Assembly: GCF_038397775.1 (NCBI RefSeq)
Contig: NZ_CP151650.1
Span: forward strand, 5,847,001 to 5,911,000
DNA length: 64,000 bases
Reading direction: 5' to 3'
Source of the DNA: Pseudomonas sp. RC10
Lineage (GTDB): Bacteria > Pseudomonadota > Gammaproteobacteria > Pseudomonadales > Pseudomonadaceae
Every line of letters starts with the position of its first letter. Positions within the stretch are counted from its first letter, which is position 1. A program made the position numbers and the translations under genes. This document shows positions 39,609 through 56,924 of the stretch, one piece after another. Under the pieces are notes generated by a model. The model was not told where the DNA came from. It saw only the letters and a program-made list of their open reading frames with translations, and searched no databases.

Positions 39609-39670
39609 ACAAAGCTGGGGCGGAAGTATACGACCGATCCCGATTTGGGTCAATCCGACACATCCACCTA

Positions 39671-39694
39671 CAAGAAAGCCCGCTACTGCGGGCT
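39671..39694 (-). terminator. Hairpin between the two tRNA genes
   Basis: AGCCCGC and GCGGGCT with a four-base loop, followed by TTTCTTG on the minus strand. Either a weak terminator of the secG-tRNA-Leu transcript or a processing stem. Confidence 0.65.
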
Positions 39695-39705
39695 GACTTG
39701 TTAAT

Positions 39706-39791
39706 TGGTACCGAGAAGGGGACTCGAACCCCTACACCCTATGGGCACAACCACCTCAAGGTTGCGTGTCTACCAATTCCACCACCTCGGC
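39706..39791 (-). tRNA. tRNA-Leu (GAG)
   Basis: 86 bases with encoded CCA. It has the long variable arm of leucine tRNAs (TGCCCATAGGGTGT), the anticodon arm CAACCTTGAGGTGGTTG with GAG, and the T-arm GGGGTTCGAGTCCCC. It corresponds to leuU, which lies between secG and tRNA-fMet in E. coli. Confidence 0.95.
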
Positions 39792-39836
39792 ATTACAACT
39801 CTTTTTGCAGCCCCAATATCGACTGCGAATCCTGTG

Positions 39837-40980
<1,144 letters not shown>

Positions 40981-41046
40981 GCTGTACCTCGTCGGTCAAA
41001 GTGGGCGCAGATGTTACCCAACAGTTTCAACACTGGCAAGCCGTAA

Positions 41047-42390
41047 TCAGGCGCAAACTTCAGCAACCAGTTTTGCCAGTTCATCGGCGTAGCCTGCAAC
41101 CAGCGTTTCGTCCTCGCCTTCGACCATCACACGCACCAAAGGCTCTGTGCCGGACTTGCGCAGCAACACGCGCCCACGCCCACCCATGGCCGCCGTCACG
41201 CGCTCACAGGCCTCCTTGACCGCCGGGTGCTCGACTGGATCGACATTCCCACCCTCGAACCGCACGTTGACCAATACCTGAGGGCACTTCCTCACGCCCT
41301 GGCGCGATTCTGCGAGGTTTTGCCCGGTGCGCTTGAGCGCCAGCAGCACCTGCAGCGCGGCAATGATCGCATCACCCGTGGTGGTGTGCTGGAAGCAAAC
41401 GACGTGACCGGAATTCTCGCCACCCACCTGCCAGTTGCGCTCCAGCAGTTCGGCGATGACGTAACGGTCGCCAACATTGGCACGCACAAACGGAATGTTC
41501 AGATCCGCGAGGGCCAGTTCAAGCCCCAGGTTGCTCATCAAAGTCCCGACCACGCCACCTTGCAGGCGACCGCGCTCATGCAGATCGCGGGCAATGATGT
41601 AGAGCAGCTCGTCACCATCGACGATCGCACCGGTGTGATCAACCATCAGCACTCGATCACCATCACCGTCGAAGCCGATCCCCAGATCCGCCTTCTCAGC
41701 GACAACCGCCGCTTGCAGATTGCCCATATGGGTCGAACCGCAATCATCATTGATGTTCAGGCCGTTCGGCGCCGCCGACAGCACGGTGACCTTCGCGCCC
41801 AACTCTCGAAAGACATTGGGCGCCACTTTATAGGTTGCCCCGTGCGCACAGTCGACCACCAATTTCAGACCGGCAAAGTCAGTACTGGTCGGCACACTGC
41901 TTTTGCAGAATTCGATGTAACGGCCAGCTGCGTCGTTGATACGCGACACCTTGCCGAGCTTTTCTGACTCAGCCACGGTCATCGGCGTATCAAGCAATTC
42001 CTCGATCATCATCTCGATTTCGTCTGGCAGCTTGGTGCCCTGACCCGAGAAAAACTTGATGCCGTTATCGTGATGCGGGTTGTGCGAGGCGCTGATCACT
42101 ATCCCTGCCTCGGCGTGGAACGTCCGCGTCAGATAGGCGATGGCAGGCGTTGGCATCGGACCGAGCAGCATCACATCTGCACCCGCGGCTGACAGCCCGG
42201 CCTCCAGGGCAGATTCGAACATGTAACCCGAAATACGGGTGTCTTTGCCGACCAGAATCCGGCAAGCGCCCATTTTGCGGAACGCCATGCCAGCTGCCCA
42301 ACCAAGCCGCAGCATGAAATCGGGAGTGATCGGAAATTGACCGACACGACCGCGAATGCCGTCGGTTCCGAAGTATTTTTTCTGGGTCAT
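41047..42390 (-). CDS. glmM: Phosphoglucosamine mutase
   Basis: 447 residues from [16 protein letters not shown]. The phospho-serine loop [14 protein letters not shown], the metal loop DGDGDRVL and the substrate loop GEQSGH-equivalent GENSGH are present, ending with [15 protein letters not shown]. It converts glucosamine 6-phosphate to the 1-phosphate for peptidoglycan and LPS. It lies 16 bases after folP, as in many bacteria. Confidence 0.98.
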   Translation of the reverse strand: MTQKKYFGTDGIRGRVGQFPITPDFMLRLGWAAGMAFRKMGACRILVGKDTRISGYMFESALEAGLSAAGADVMLLGPMPTPAIAYLTRTFHAEAGIVISASHNPHHDNGIKFFSGQGTKLPDEIEMMIEELLDTPMTVAESEKLGKVSRINDAAGRYIEFCKSSVPTSTDFAGLKLVVDCAHGATYKVAPNVFRELGAKVTVLSAAPNGLNINDDCGSTHMGNLQAAVVAEKADLGIGFDGDGDRVLMVDHTGAIVDGDELLYIIARDLHERGRLQGGVVGTLMSNLGLELALADLNIPFVRANVGDRYVIAELLERNWQVGGENSGHVVCFQHTTTGDAIIAALQVLLALKRTGQNLAESRQGVRKCPQVLVNVRFEGGNVDPVEHPAVKEACERVTAAMGGRGRVLLRKSGTEPLVRVMVEGEDETLVAGYADELAKLVAEVCA

Positions 42391-42406
42391 GGGGGCTCCA
42401 ACCTTC

Positions 42407-43258
42407 TTATTTTGCCGATTCGACAGCGGCAATCATCCGCACCACGTCGACAGTTTCCGCAACATCGTGCACGCGTAAAATTCTTGCACCTTGAATCATG
42501 GCCATCGCAGCCAGAGCCAGTGCACCGTAGAGTCGCTGATCAACAGGCTTGTCGAGCACTTTGCCAATCATGCTCTTGCGTGACACACCCACCAGCAGAG
42601 GCCGCCCCAGCACATGCAGCGCCTCCATATGTTTGAACAGGCTCAGGTTATGATCGAGATTCTTCGCAAAACCGTAGCCTGGATCGAGAATGATCTTCTC
42701 TGCAGGAATACCCGCCGCGACACAGGCGTCCATTCGCTCACCGAGAAAGGCGGTCACCTCACCGATGAGATCGTCGTAACGAGGATCGTCCTGCATGTCC
42801 GTTGGTTCGCCGCGCATGTGCATCAGGCATACGGGCAGCCCAGTCGCGACAGCCGCCTCCAGCGCACCTTCTCGTCGCAGCGAGCGCACATCGTTGATGA
42901 GCCCCGCGCCCAGCCGAGCCGTCTCAAGGATGACCGCTGGTGTCGAGGTGTCGACCGAGATGACCACATCAAGCTCACGACTGATGGCTTCGACGACCGG
43001 TGCAACACGATTCAGCTCTTCGTCGGCAGAAACCGCAGCAGCACCCGGACGTGTGGACTCTCCGCCGACGTCTATGAGTGTCGCACCAGCCGCCACCATA
43101 GCTTCCGCATGACGGAGGGCAAGATCGCGCTGAGCGAACCGACCACCGTCAGAGAACGAATCAGGGGTGATATTGAGGATGCCCATGACGTGGGTCCGGG
43201 ATAAATCAAGAACCCGGTTGCCGCAAGGCAACCGGGTCGGGTACAGCGCAGAAGTCAT
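42407..43258 (-). CDS. folP: Dihydropteroate synthase
   Basis: 283 residues. Landmarks: [57 protein letters not shown] and GVSRKSMIG. It joins pterin pyrophosphate and para-aminobenzoate, the sulfonamide target. The ATG lies eight bases after the ftsH stop. A strong hairpin falls inside its first codons (43212-43237). Confidence 0.97.
   Translation of the reverse strand: MTSALYPTRLPCGNRVLDLSRTHVMGILNITPDSFSDGGRFAQRDLALRHAEAMVAAGATLIDVGGESTRPGAAAVSADEELNRVAPVVEAISRELDVVISVDTSTPAVILETARLGAGLINDVRSLRREGALEAAVATGLPVCLMHMRGEPTDMQDDPRYDDLIGEVTAFLGERMDACVAAGIPAEKIILDPGYGFAKNLDHNLSLFKHMEALHVLGRPLLVGVSRKSMIGKVLDKPVDQRLYGALALAAMAMIQGARILRVHDVAETVDVVRMIAAVESAK
43212..43237 (-). promoter_or_regulatory. 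GC-rich hairpin inside the 5' end of folP
   Basis: ACCCGGTTGCC and GGCAACCGGGT (11 pairs) enclose four bases and are followed on the minus strand by TTCTTGATTT. It spans folP codons 8-16, 30-55 bases past the ftsH stop. It may be an attenuator, a partial terminator after ftsH, or merely fold over the start region. Confidence 0.55.
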
Positions 43259-43266
43259 GTCAGGCC

Positions 43267-45186
43267 TTAGTGTTCAGCAGCTGGACCACCGATCGGTGTT
43301 TCCGGACGCGGACCGACGGGTGCAGTTGGCGTCCCGGAAGTGCCGGTGCCCCCTGTCCAATCGCGCGGTTCGCGAGGCGTGCGACCCGCCATGATGTCAT
43401 CGATCTGCTCAGCATCGATGGTTTCATACTTCATCAGCGCATCCGCCATCGCATCCAGCTTGTCGCGGTTGTCGGTGAGGATTTGCTTCGCCGTGCCGTA
43501 GCACTGGTCAATGATACTGCGCACTTCAGAGTCGATCATCTTAGCGGTTTCACCCGAAAGACTGGAGTTCTGACCGCCACCACCACGACCCAGATAACCG
43601 CCGTCGTCGTCTTCGGAGTACATCAATGGGCCCATTTTCTCGGACAGGCCCCATTTGGTGACCATGTTCCGGGCAATTTGGCTGGCGCGCATGATGTCGT
43701 TCGAAGCACCCGTGGTGACGCCGTCAAAGCCCAACGTCATCTCTTCCGCGATACGACCACCATAGAGCGAGCAGATCTGGCTGATCAACGCACGCTTGGA
43801 CAGGCTGTAACGGTCCTCTTCAGGAAGGAACATCGTGACGCCCAATGCACGACCACGTGGAATGATCGACACCTTGTAGACCGGGTCATGCTCAGGCACG
43901 ACGCGACCCACGATGGCGTGACCGGCTTCGTGATAAGCGGTGTTCTGCTTCTCTTTCTCGGACATGACCATCGATTTACGCTCGGCGCCCATCATGATCT
44001 TGTCTTTGGCCAGCTCGAACTCTTTCATCTCGACGATGCGTTTGCCCACGCGAGCCGCGAACAGCGAGGCTTCGTTGACGAGGTTGGCAAGGTCTGCACC
44101 GGAGAAGCCAGGCGTACCACGAGCAATGACGGCAGCATTGACGTCATCACCCATCGGCACCTTACGCATGTGCACTTTCAGAATCTGTTCACGACCGCGA
44201 ATGTCTGGCAGACCAACCACGACCTGACGGTCGAAACGGCCCGGGCGCAGCAGCGCAGGGTCGAGTACGTCAGGACGGTTGGTCGCGGCGATCACGATGA
44301 TGCCGTCATTCATTTCGAAGCCGTCCATCTCTACCAGCAACTGGTTGAGAGTCTGCTCACGCTCATCGTGACCGCCGCCCATGCCAGCGCCGCGATGGCG
44401 ACCGACGGCGTCGATTTCGTCGATGAAGATGATGCATGGCGCGTGTTTCTTGGCTTGTTCGAACATGTCGCGAACACGGCTTGCACCGACACCCACGAAC
44501 ATTTCAACGAAGTCAGAACCGGAAATAGTGAAGAAAGGCACTTTCGCTTCGCCAGCAATCGCCTTGGCAAGCAGCGTTTTACCGGTACCCGGTGGACCCA
44601 CCATCAGCACGCCGCGCGGAATACGACCGCCCAGGCGCTGGAATTTGCCCGGATCGCGCAGGAATTCAACCAGTTCGCCGACTTCTTCTTTTGCCTCATC
44701 GCAACCCGCGACGTCAGCCAGGGTGGTCTTGACCTGATCTTCGGAGAGCAGGCGCGCCTTGCTCTTGCCGAAGCTCATCGGCCCTCCCTTGCCCCCCGCG
44801 CCGCCTTGCATCTGGCGCATGAAGAACATGAAGACAGCAATGATTACGAGAATCGGGAAGCTCGCGACAAGCAGCTGAGTCCAGATGCTCTGCTGCTCAG
44901 GCTGCTTGCCTTCGATCACGACATTGTTGTCGACAAGGTCACCGATCAGGCCGTTGTCCTGAATCGCCGGACGAATGGTCTTGAAGGTGTCACCGTCGCT
45001 GCGCTTGCCCGTGATGACGTAACCGTCAACGGCAACTTTCTCGACCTTGCCATCCTTCACTTGCTGGATGAACTCGGAGTAGTTGAGGGTCTGCGGCTCG
45101 TTCGGGCTGGAGAAGTTGTTCATCACGGTCACCAGGACCGCAGCGATGATCAACCACAGGATCAAATTCTTTGCCATATCGTTCAA
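43267..45186 (-). CDS. ftsH: ATP-dependent zinc metalloprotease FtsH
   Basis: 639 residues. Two membrane segments (about 6-25 and 100-120) flank a periplasmic part. The AAA domain has GPPGTGKT and [13 protein letters not shown], and the SRH region ends RPGRFDRQV. The protease site is HEAGH. A glycine/proline-rich tail closes the protein. The best placed ribosome site (AGAGGG, seven bases) points to TTG 45186, giving MNDMAKN; ATG 45177 is 16 bases away and thus less likely, although it is the usual annotation in relatives. It degrades membrane and regulatory proteins. Confidence 0.97.
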   Translation of the reverse strand: MNDMAKNLILWLIIAAVLVTVMNNFSSPNEPQTLNYSEFIQQVKDGKVEKVAVDGYVITGKRSDGDTFKTIRPAIQDNGLIGDLVDNNVVIEGKQPEQQSIWTQLLVASFPILVIIAVFMFFMRQMQGGAGGKGGPMSFGKSKARLLSEDQVKTTLADVAGCDEAKEEVGELVEFLRDPGKFQRLGGRIPRGVLMVGPPGTGKTLLAKAIAGEAKVPFFTISGSDFVEMFVGVGASRVRDMFEQAKKHAPCIIFIDEIDAVGRHRGAGMGGGHDEREQTLNQLLVEMDGFEMNDGIIVIAATNRPDVLDPALLRPGRFDRQVVVGLPDIRGREQILKVHMRKVPMGDDVNAAVIARGTPGFSGADLANLVNEASLFAARVGKRIVEMKEFELAKDKIMMGAERKSMVMSEKEKQNTAYHEAGHAIVGRVVPEHDPVYKVSIIPRGRALGVTMFLPEEDRYSLSKRALISQICSLYGGRIAEEMTLGFDGVTTGASNDIMRASQIARNMVTKWGLSEKMGPLMYSEDDDGGYLGRGGGGQNSSLSGETAKMIDSEVRSIIDQCYGTAKQILTDNRDKLDAMADALMKYETIDAEQIDDIMAGRTPREPRDWTGGTGTSGTPTAPVGPRPETPIGGPAAEH

Positions 45187-45364
45187 TTAGCTACCCTCTG
45201 AAGCAAGCTCCACGCAGGAGCGTGCCTCGCATGATATTCACCGGCCTAACTTACTACAGATCCTACAGGTGTGGCAGGCGGCGTCTGTAACCCTTTGTGA
45301 AACTTTGACTACAAGATGTTCGTTACGCTTCATGAATAAAGCCATTTGAAAAAAGCTATTGCCT

Positions 45365-46015
45365 TCACTCAAATTGGCTTGGGGCCTCATAACCGCCCTT
45401 GAATCCACGGCCCAGCAGGTACTGTTCACGCGACCGGTCACGGGACGACGAGGGTTTGCGCATCTGCACCTTGTCGAACATTTTCCGAACGTCCTTGTGG
45501 TAGGTATCAAAACCTTCGCCCTGGAAGATTTTGATCAAAAAGTCGCCACCTGGACGCAGAACCCGACCCGCCAGGTCGAGCGCCAACTCACAAAGGAACA
45601 TGGCGCGTGGCATATCCACAGCGCTCAATCCACTCATATTGGGGGCCATATCGGAAATCACAAGGTCTACTTCCGTATTACCGATCGCTTCGAGGATTTG
45701 TTTGAACACGGCATCCTCAGTGAAATCCCCTTGAATGAAGGTCACGTCGGGGATGCTGTCCATTTCCAGAATGTCGGACGCAATCAAACGACCTTGACCA
45801 CCAATCAGACGACTGGTCACCTGGGACCAGCCCCCAGGCGCCGCGCCCAGATCGACCACGGTCATGCCGGGACGGATAAGACGGTCCTTTTCCTGGATCT
45901 CCAAAAGCTTGTAACTCGCCCGCGAGCGGTAGCCATCCTTCTGCGCCTGCTTGACGAAAGGGTCGTTGAAATGCTCTCTCAGCCAGTTCTGGCTGCTCTT
46001 TGAACGCTGCGCCAC
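45365..46015 (-). CDS. rlmE: 23S rRNA 2'-O-ribose U2552 methyltransferase
   Basis: 216 residues (RrmJ/FtsJ). The SAM-binding motif [14 protein letters not shown] and K-D-K-E catalytic set ([24 protein letters not shown]) are all present. It methylates U2552 in the A-loop during 50S assembly. It is transcribed ahead of ftsH, the same order as in E. coli, with 178 bases between, and is divergent from yhbY. Confidence 0.97.
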   Translation of the reverse strand: MAQRSKSSQNWLREHFNDPFVKQAQKDGYRSRASYKLLEIQEKDRLIRPGMTVVDLGAAPGGWSQVTSRLIGGQGRLIASDILEMDSIPDVTFIQGDFTEDAVFKQILEAIGNTEVDLVISDMAPNMSGLSAVDMPRAMFLCELALDLAGRVLRPGGDFLIKIFQGEGFDTYHKDVRKMFDKVQMRKPSSSRDRSREQYLLGRGFKGGYEAPSQFE

Positions 46016-46119
46016 GGGGCACCTCGATGATGAAAGGGTCGTGATTAACTGGGCGGAGCCACGGCCCCTCGGGTAAAATGCCCGCCAATTTTACAGAATC
46101 AGACGAAAAGGGTCAGATT

Positions 46120-46428
46120 ATGCCGCTCAATAACGAGCAGAAGAAACAATACAAATCCATTGGACATGACCTGAAGCCGGTTCTGATGGTTGCCGGCAAT
46201 GGCCTGAGCGAAGGCGTCCTGGCCGAGCTGGACCGCGCTTTGGTCGATCATGAACTGATCAAGGTTCAGATCAAGCTGGAAGACCGCGACGAGCGTCGCG
46301 CCGTGATCGAAGAACTGTGCAAGCAAGGTCGTGCTGAACTGGTACAGACCATCGGCAAAATGGCGCTGATCTACCGCAAGAACCCGCAGCCTAACAAACA
46401 GCTGTCCAACATTCACCGTTACAAGTAA
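46120..46428 (+). CDS. yhbY: CRS1/YhbY-type RNA-binding protein
   Basis: 102 residues from MPLNNEQKKQ; longer readings precede this natural start. The single CRM domain is complete: IGHDLKPVLMVAGNGLSEGVLAELDRALVDHELIKV. In E. coli YhbY associates with pre-50S particles. It is divergent from rlmE, as usual. A short hairpin without U tract follows its stop (46445-46465). Confidence 0.93.
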   Translation: MPLNNEQKKQYKSIGHDLKPVLMVAGNGLSEGVLAELDRALVDHELIKVQIKLEDRDERRAVIEELCKQGRAELVQTIGKMALIYRKNPQPNKQLSNIHRYK

Positions 46429-46444
46429 CGGCGACACCCGTCAG

Positions 46445-46465
46445 GAGGCGCGACCTGCGCGCCTC
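46445..46465. terminator. Hairpin between convergent yhbY and greA
   Basis: GAGGCGCG and CGCGCCTC pair around five bases. No run of T follows on either strand, so its use as a terminator is uncertain. Confidence 0.4.
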
Positions 46466-46524
46466 TGAACGGCACCTGCCTCTGCCGCACGCCACTTGAA
46501 GAGAGCGGCATGCGAGCCACGAAG

Positions 46525-47003
46525 TCAGATGTGCTTGACCTCAACGATCTCGTACTCGATCACACCACTCGGTGTTTTGATCGCAACGACATCGCCTTCT
46601 TCTTTGCCAATGATCGCCCGGGCAATCGGCGCACCGACTGAAATCTTGCCCAGTTTGATGTTGGCCTCGTCCTCACCCACGATCTGGTAAGTCACCTGCT
46701 CGTCAGTCTCAACGTTGGCAAGCTCCACGGTCGTACCGAAAATGACCTTGCCAGTATGGGCGATCGTGCTGACATCGATGATCACGGCATTTTGCATGCG
46801 ACCTTCGATGTCACGGATACGCGCCTCGACCATGCCTTGCTGCTCGCGAGCAGCATGGTATTCGGCATTTTCTTTCAGGTCACCCAGCTCGCGAGCCGTG
46901 CCAATGTCTTGGCTAAGCTTCGGACGGACGACCTTGGTGAGGTGAGCGTGTTCGTCTTCCAGGGCCTTGGCGCCCTGGACGGTCATCGGATATTTAGTAA
47001 TGC

Positions 47004-47007
<4 letters not shown>
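46525..47007 (-). CDS. greA: Transcript cleavage factor GreA
   Basis: 160 residues. The coiled-coil finger ends with acidic D and E at the tip ([19 protein letters not shown]), which insert into the polymerase channel to rescue backtracked complexes. The C-terminal globular domain has GTTVEL and [19 protein letters not shown]. Its ATG overlaps the carB stop as ATGA, so translation is coupled to carB. The carA-carB-greA order is typical for pseudomonads. Confidence 0.97.
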
Positions 47008-50225
<3,218 letters not shown>

Positions 50226-50350
50226 GGGTTGTCACTCGAATCCTGTGTCAGTCGGCAAGCCGTCTTGAACATTCTCAGGTGCCAGGCGGGCTGTCGGATT
50301 TGATCCGGCCCGCCGCAGTCACCTGCTCGCTATGGTCGACAGTCAGCCGC

Positions 50351-51487
<1,137 letters not shown>

Positions 51488-51531
51488 GAAGACCTCCCGT
51501 AATAAAGCCTGAAAGGGCGATCGCAGGTTGT

Positions 51532-51573
51532 AAAAAAGCGGAATGACGTTTGGACACGTCACCCCGCTTTTTT
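51532..51573 (-). terminator. Leader terminator/attenuator ahead of carA
   Basis: AAAAAAGCGG and CCGCTTTTTT plus an inner TGACGT/ACGTCA form a long stem ending in T6 on the minus strand, 45 bases before the carA start. A tiny reading frame (ATG AAA AAA GCG GGG TGA) begins at its upstream edge. It fits pyrimidine- or arginine-responsive attenuation, as reported for Pseudomonas carAB, but could also be a bidirectional end of dapB. Confidence 0.65.
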
Positions 51574-51705
51574 CATCGAATTATCTGCGCGCTTTTAGTG
51601 GACACACTAAAGCTGTAGCTTACAGAAAAAGTGTTTTTTAATCCACCGCTAAAACGCCTTAAAGGCTGGGGAATGCGACAGGACATCGCGTAGCGGTGTG
51701 AAACT

Positions 51706-51742
51706 GCGGGCAGGATACAGGGAAAACCCCCTTCCTGCCCGC
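51706..51742 (-). terminator. Hairpin downstream of dapB
   Basis: GCGGGCAGGA and TCCTGCCCGC are perfect inverted repeats 27 bases after the dapB stop. The following minus-strand sequence AGTTTCAC is only weakly T-rich. Together with the carA hairpin it separates dapB and carAB transcripts. Confidence 0.6.
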
Positions 51743-51768
51743 ATTGTTGCCGAGATCGGCGCGACCGA

Positions 51769-53713
<1,945 letters not shown>

Positions 53714-53956
53714 AAGTTTTCTGCACTCTTGAGGACGTCCGACATAACCCTCCTGAGTTTGCCGAACTCGTTGAGCCCCTTTCAGGCCCGGACCCAACTC
53801 ACGTCAATTCAACGATCCTGGTCTTGGTTCAACGGCCTTCGATCGACCGGGTAAAGCGGCAGAACAAGCCGGTTTGCAGGAGCATCCGGCTTTGCCACGG
53901 GGCCCGCGAATCGAAGTGCGCGAGCCCTGAAATTTCGGGTGTTCCAGACACGCCAA

Positions 53957-53976
53957 CGCGGGAGCAAGCTCCCGCG
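53957..53976. repeat. Compact REP-like palindrome in the dnaK-dnaJ gap
   Basis: CGCGGGAGCAAGCTCCCGCG is an uninterrupted palindrome with the same AGCAAGCT centre as the REP arms elsewhere. It lies in the 350-base dnaK-dnaJ gap (53714-54063), which otherwise holds only a possible dnaJ promoter (TTGACC near 54010). It may dampen read-through from dnaK. Confidence 0.55.
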
Positions 53977-54063
53977 CGGCGACATCCTACCAGCGACCAC
54001 TCAAGAGCGGTCAACCGATGATCAAGTGAACTGACGTCTTTTTATGACGGCTCACCTCAATCA

Positions 54064-55980
54064 TCACTTCTGGTCTTTGACTTCTTCGAACTCGGCATCG
54101 ACCACGTCGTCAGCCTTGTGCTCTTCCTGGGCCGCCTGCGCGCCAGCTTCCGGCTTTTCAGCCTGCTCGGCGTACATTTTCTGCGCCACTGGAGCAGAGA
54201 CTTTCGACAGCTCTTCGACCTTGGCGTCGATGGCAGCCTTGTCGTCGCCTTTCACAGCAGCTTCCAGGGCAACCACAGCAGCTTCGATCGCGGTCTTCTC
54301 TTCTTCAGTGACCTTGTCACCTGCGTCAGCGACCATCTTGCGAGTCGAGTGAACCAGTGCATCACCCTGGTTGCGGGCCGCGGCCAGCTCTTCGAACTTC
54401 TTGTCCGCTTCCGAGTTCGCCTCAGCGTCGCGGATCATCTGCTGGATTTCTTCATCCGACAGACCCGAGTTGGCCTTGATCACGATCGACTGAGTCTTGC
54501 CCGTGGCCTTGTCTTTCGCGCCGACGTGCAGGATGCCGTTGGCGTCGATGTCGAAGGTCACTTCGATCTGAGGCACGCCACGTGGCGCCGGTGGAATCTC
54601 GGCCAGGTCGAACTTGCCCAGGGACTTGTTCGATGCAGCCTGCTTGCGCTCACCTTGCAGCACGTGAATGGTCACGGCGCTCTGGTTGTCGTCGGCGGTC
54701 GAGAACACTTGCGATTTCTTGGTAGGAATCGTGGTGTTTTTCTCGATCAGCGCAGTCATCACGCCACCCATGGTTTCAATACCCAGGGTCAGCGGGCTGA
54801 CGTCCAGCAGCAGAACGTCTTTCACGTCGCCGGCCAGTACCGCACCTTGAATCGCAGCACCCATGGCAACGGCTTCGTCAGGGTTGACGTCCTTACGGGC
54901 TTCTTTACCGAAGAATTCGGTCACTTTCTGCTGAACCAGCGGCATACGGGTCTGACCGCCGACCAGGATCACGTCGTTGATCGCACCGATGTCGATACCG
55001 GAGTCTTTCAACGCGATGCGGCAAGGCTCGATGGTGCGGGCAACCAGGTCTTCAACCAGCGATTCCAGCTTGGCGCGGGAGATCTTCACGTTCAGGTGCT
55101 TCGGACCTGTCGCGTCTGCAGTGATATACGGCAGGTTGACGTCGGTGGACTGGCTGGAGGACAGCTCGATCTTGGCCTTCTCGGCAGCTTCTTTCAGACG
55201 CTGCATCGCCAGCGGGTCACCTTTGAGGTTCATGCCGCTTTCTTTCTTGAATTCGTCAACGAGGTAGTCGATCAGACGAATGTCGAAGTCCTCACCACCC
55301 AGGAAGGTGTCGCCGTTGGTGGCCAACACTTCAAACTGGTGCTCGCCGTCGACTTCAGCGATCTCGATGACCGACACGTCGAAGGTACCGCCACCCAGGT
55401 CATAAACGATGACAGTGTGGTCGCCCTTGGCTTTGTCCATACCGTACGCCAGAGCAGCGGCGGTCGGTTCGTTGATGATGCGTTTTACGTCCAGGCCCGC
55501 GATGCGGCCGGCGTCTTTGGTGGCCTGGCGCTGGCTATCGTTGAAGTAGGCAGGAACAGTGATGACCGCTTCGGTGACGGACTCGCCGAGGTAGTCTTCA
55601 GCGGTCTTTTTCATCTTCTTCAGGATTTCAGCGGAAATCTGAGGAGGCGACATCTTCTTGTCGTTGACCGAAACCCACGCGTCGCCGTTGTCAGCCTTGG
55701 CGATCTTGTAGGGAACCATGCCGATGTCTTTCTGAACGACTTCTTCGTCGAACTTGCGACCGATCAGACGCTTTACCGCGTACAGGGTGTTGTGCGGGTT
55801 GGTGACCGCCTGACGCTTGGCCGACTGGCCGACCAGCGTTTCGCCGTCGTTGGCGTACGCGATGATCGAAGGGGTGGTACGCGCGCCTTCAGCGTTTTCG
55901 ATAACCTTGGCGACGCCGTTTTCCAGAACCGAGACGCAGGAGTTGGTGGTCCCCAGGTCGATGCCGATAATCTTGCCCAT
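54064..55980 (-). CDS. dnaK: Chaperone DnaK (Hsp70)
   Basis: 638 residues. ATPase signatures [24 protein letters not shown] and [10 protein letters not shown] are all present, with linker [18 protein letters not shown] and the substrate-binding domain after about residue 390. It folds proteins in the cytoplasm with DnaJ and GrpE. It is 102 bases after grpE; a CCGCAA/TTGCGG stem (56012-56036) lies between them. Confidence 0.98.
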   Translation of the reverse strand: MGKIIGIDLGTTNSCVSVLENGVAKVIENAEGARTTPSIIAYANDGETLVGQSAKRQAVTNPHNTLYAVKRLIGRKFDEEVVQKDIGMVPYKIAKADNGDAWVSVNDKKMSPPQISAEILKKMKKTAEDYLGESVTEAVITVPAYFNDSQRQATKDAGRIAGLDVKRIINEPTAAALAYGMDKAKGDHTVIVYDLGGGTFDVSVIEIAEVDGEHQFEVLATNGDTFLGGEDFDIRLIDYLVDEFKKESGMNLKGDPLAMQRLKEAAEKAKIELSSSQSTDVNLPYITADATGPKHLNVKISRAKLESLVEDLVARTIEPCRIALKDSGIDIGAINDVILVGGQTRMPLVQQKVTEFFGKEARKDVNPDEAVAMGAAIQGAVLAGDVKDVLLLDVSPLTLGIETMGGVMTALIEKNTTIPTKKSQVFSTADDNQSAVTIHVLQGERKQAASNKSLGKFDLAEIPPAPRGVPQIEVTFDIDANGILHVGAKDKATGKTQSIVIKANSGLSDEEIQQMIRDAEANSEADKKFEELAAARNQGDALVHSTRKMVADAGDKVTEEEKTAIEAAVVALEAAVKGDDKAAIDAKVEELSKVSAPVAQKMYAEQAEKPEAGAQAAQEEHKADDVVDAEFEEVKDQK

Positions 55981-56082
55981 GTTTGACTCTCCCGAAACTT
56001 GAATTTGGTTGCCGCAACTGCGTTTACAAATTGCGGTAATTCTTTAAACCATGGCCCTTAGATGGGGCCCACTCAGCTGATT

Positions 56083-56649
56083 TCAAGCCTGCTCGTCAAT
56101 TGACGGTGCAACAGGCGACGGCGCTTTGCTGACCACGACCATGGCCGGACGCAGCAGGCGACCGTTGAGCTGATAACCTTTCTGAAACACTTTGAGCACG
56201 CTGTTCGGCTCGACGTCCGCGCTTTCCTGCATCGCCATCGCCTGATGATGCTCGGCGTTGAACGGCTGGCCGTGCGGATCGATGGCTTCCAGCTGGTAGC
56301 GCTTGAGGGTGTCGCCGAACATTTTCAGCGTCAACTCGATGCCTTCACGCATTGGACGAATGTTTTCGTCGTCCGGGTTGGACAGATCCAGGCCACGCTC
56401 CAGGCTGTCGACGATCGGCAGCAAATCGGTGGCGAATTTCTCCAGCGCGAATTTGTGGGCTTTCTCGACGTCTTGCTCTGCACGACGGCGGACGTTTTGC
56501 AGATCCGCAGCGACACGCAGAGACTGGTCCTTCGCCGTGGCCAGTTGCTCTTCCAGCACTTGCACGCGGGTTGCCAAATCTTCGCCGGAGTGCGCTGCGT
56601 CGGCAGCTTGATCCTGAGCCTGCATATCCGGGTTCTGTTCGTCAGCCAT
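56083..56649 (-). CDS. grpE: Nucleotide exchange factor GrpE
   Basis: 188 residues from [10 protein letters not shown], preceded by GGAGGAG. A long coiled coil (about 25-85) leads to the beta domain with [17 protein letters not shown] and [18 protein letters not shown]. It releases ADP from DnaK. First gene of the grpE-dnaK-dnaJ-dapB run. Confidence 0.97.
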   Translation of the reverse strand: MADEQNPDMQAQDQAADAAHSGEDLATRVQVLEEQLATAKDQSLRVAADLQNVRRRAEQDVEKAHKFALEKFATDLLPIVDSLERGLDLSNPDDENIRPMREGIELTLKMFGDTLKRYQLEAIDPHGQPFNAEHHQAMAMQESADVEPNSVLKVFQKGYQLNGRLLRPAMVVVSKAPSPVAPSIDEQA

Positions 56650-56701
56650 AGTTCTCTCCTCCAATAACGGCCGTGAGCCTAACTCACGCTTCTGCCCGGC
56701 T

Positions 56702-56729
56702 ATATGGGGCCAGAATTTTCGGCTTCAAG
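56702..56729 (-). promoter_or_regulatory. Sigma-32 heat-shock promoter of grpE
   Basis: On the minus strand CTTGAAG and CCCCATAT are 13 bases apart, matching the sigma-32 consensus. It is about 55 bases ahead of the grpE start. Confidence 0.85.
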
Positions 56730-56884
56730 GGCTTTGAGCGAAGGAGAAGGTGAATAACCCTACAAATCTTCCGACATGACTCACATCGCGTTTCAACCTG
56801 TCAAATCAGAGCATCGGTGCTAAAAATTCGGGAGGACCTGCGAAATCGAGCTAAGACCGGGCATTGTCAGCCCAAAGCAAAACA

Positions 56885-56900
56885 CTGTATAAATAACCAG
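56885..56900 (+). promoter_or_regulatory. LexA (SOS) box of recN
   Basis: CTGTATAAATAACCAG is the CTG-N10-CAG consensus and includes a TATAAAT that could be the -10 element. It lies 24 bases before the recN start. Confidence 0.85.
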
Positions 56901-56924
56901 ACAAATCGCTTGGGAGCCGCCCTA

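Noticed and set aside
43270..45201. 643-residue plus-strand frame
   Set aside because: Antisense shadow of ftsH caused by high GC.
53714..54063. Possible small gene between dnaK and dnaJ
   Set aside because: Frames of 61-65 residues exist on both strands but none has a ribosome site or recognisable motif.
54118..55986. 622-residue plus-strand frame
   Set aside because: Antisense shadow of dnaK.
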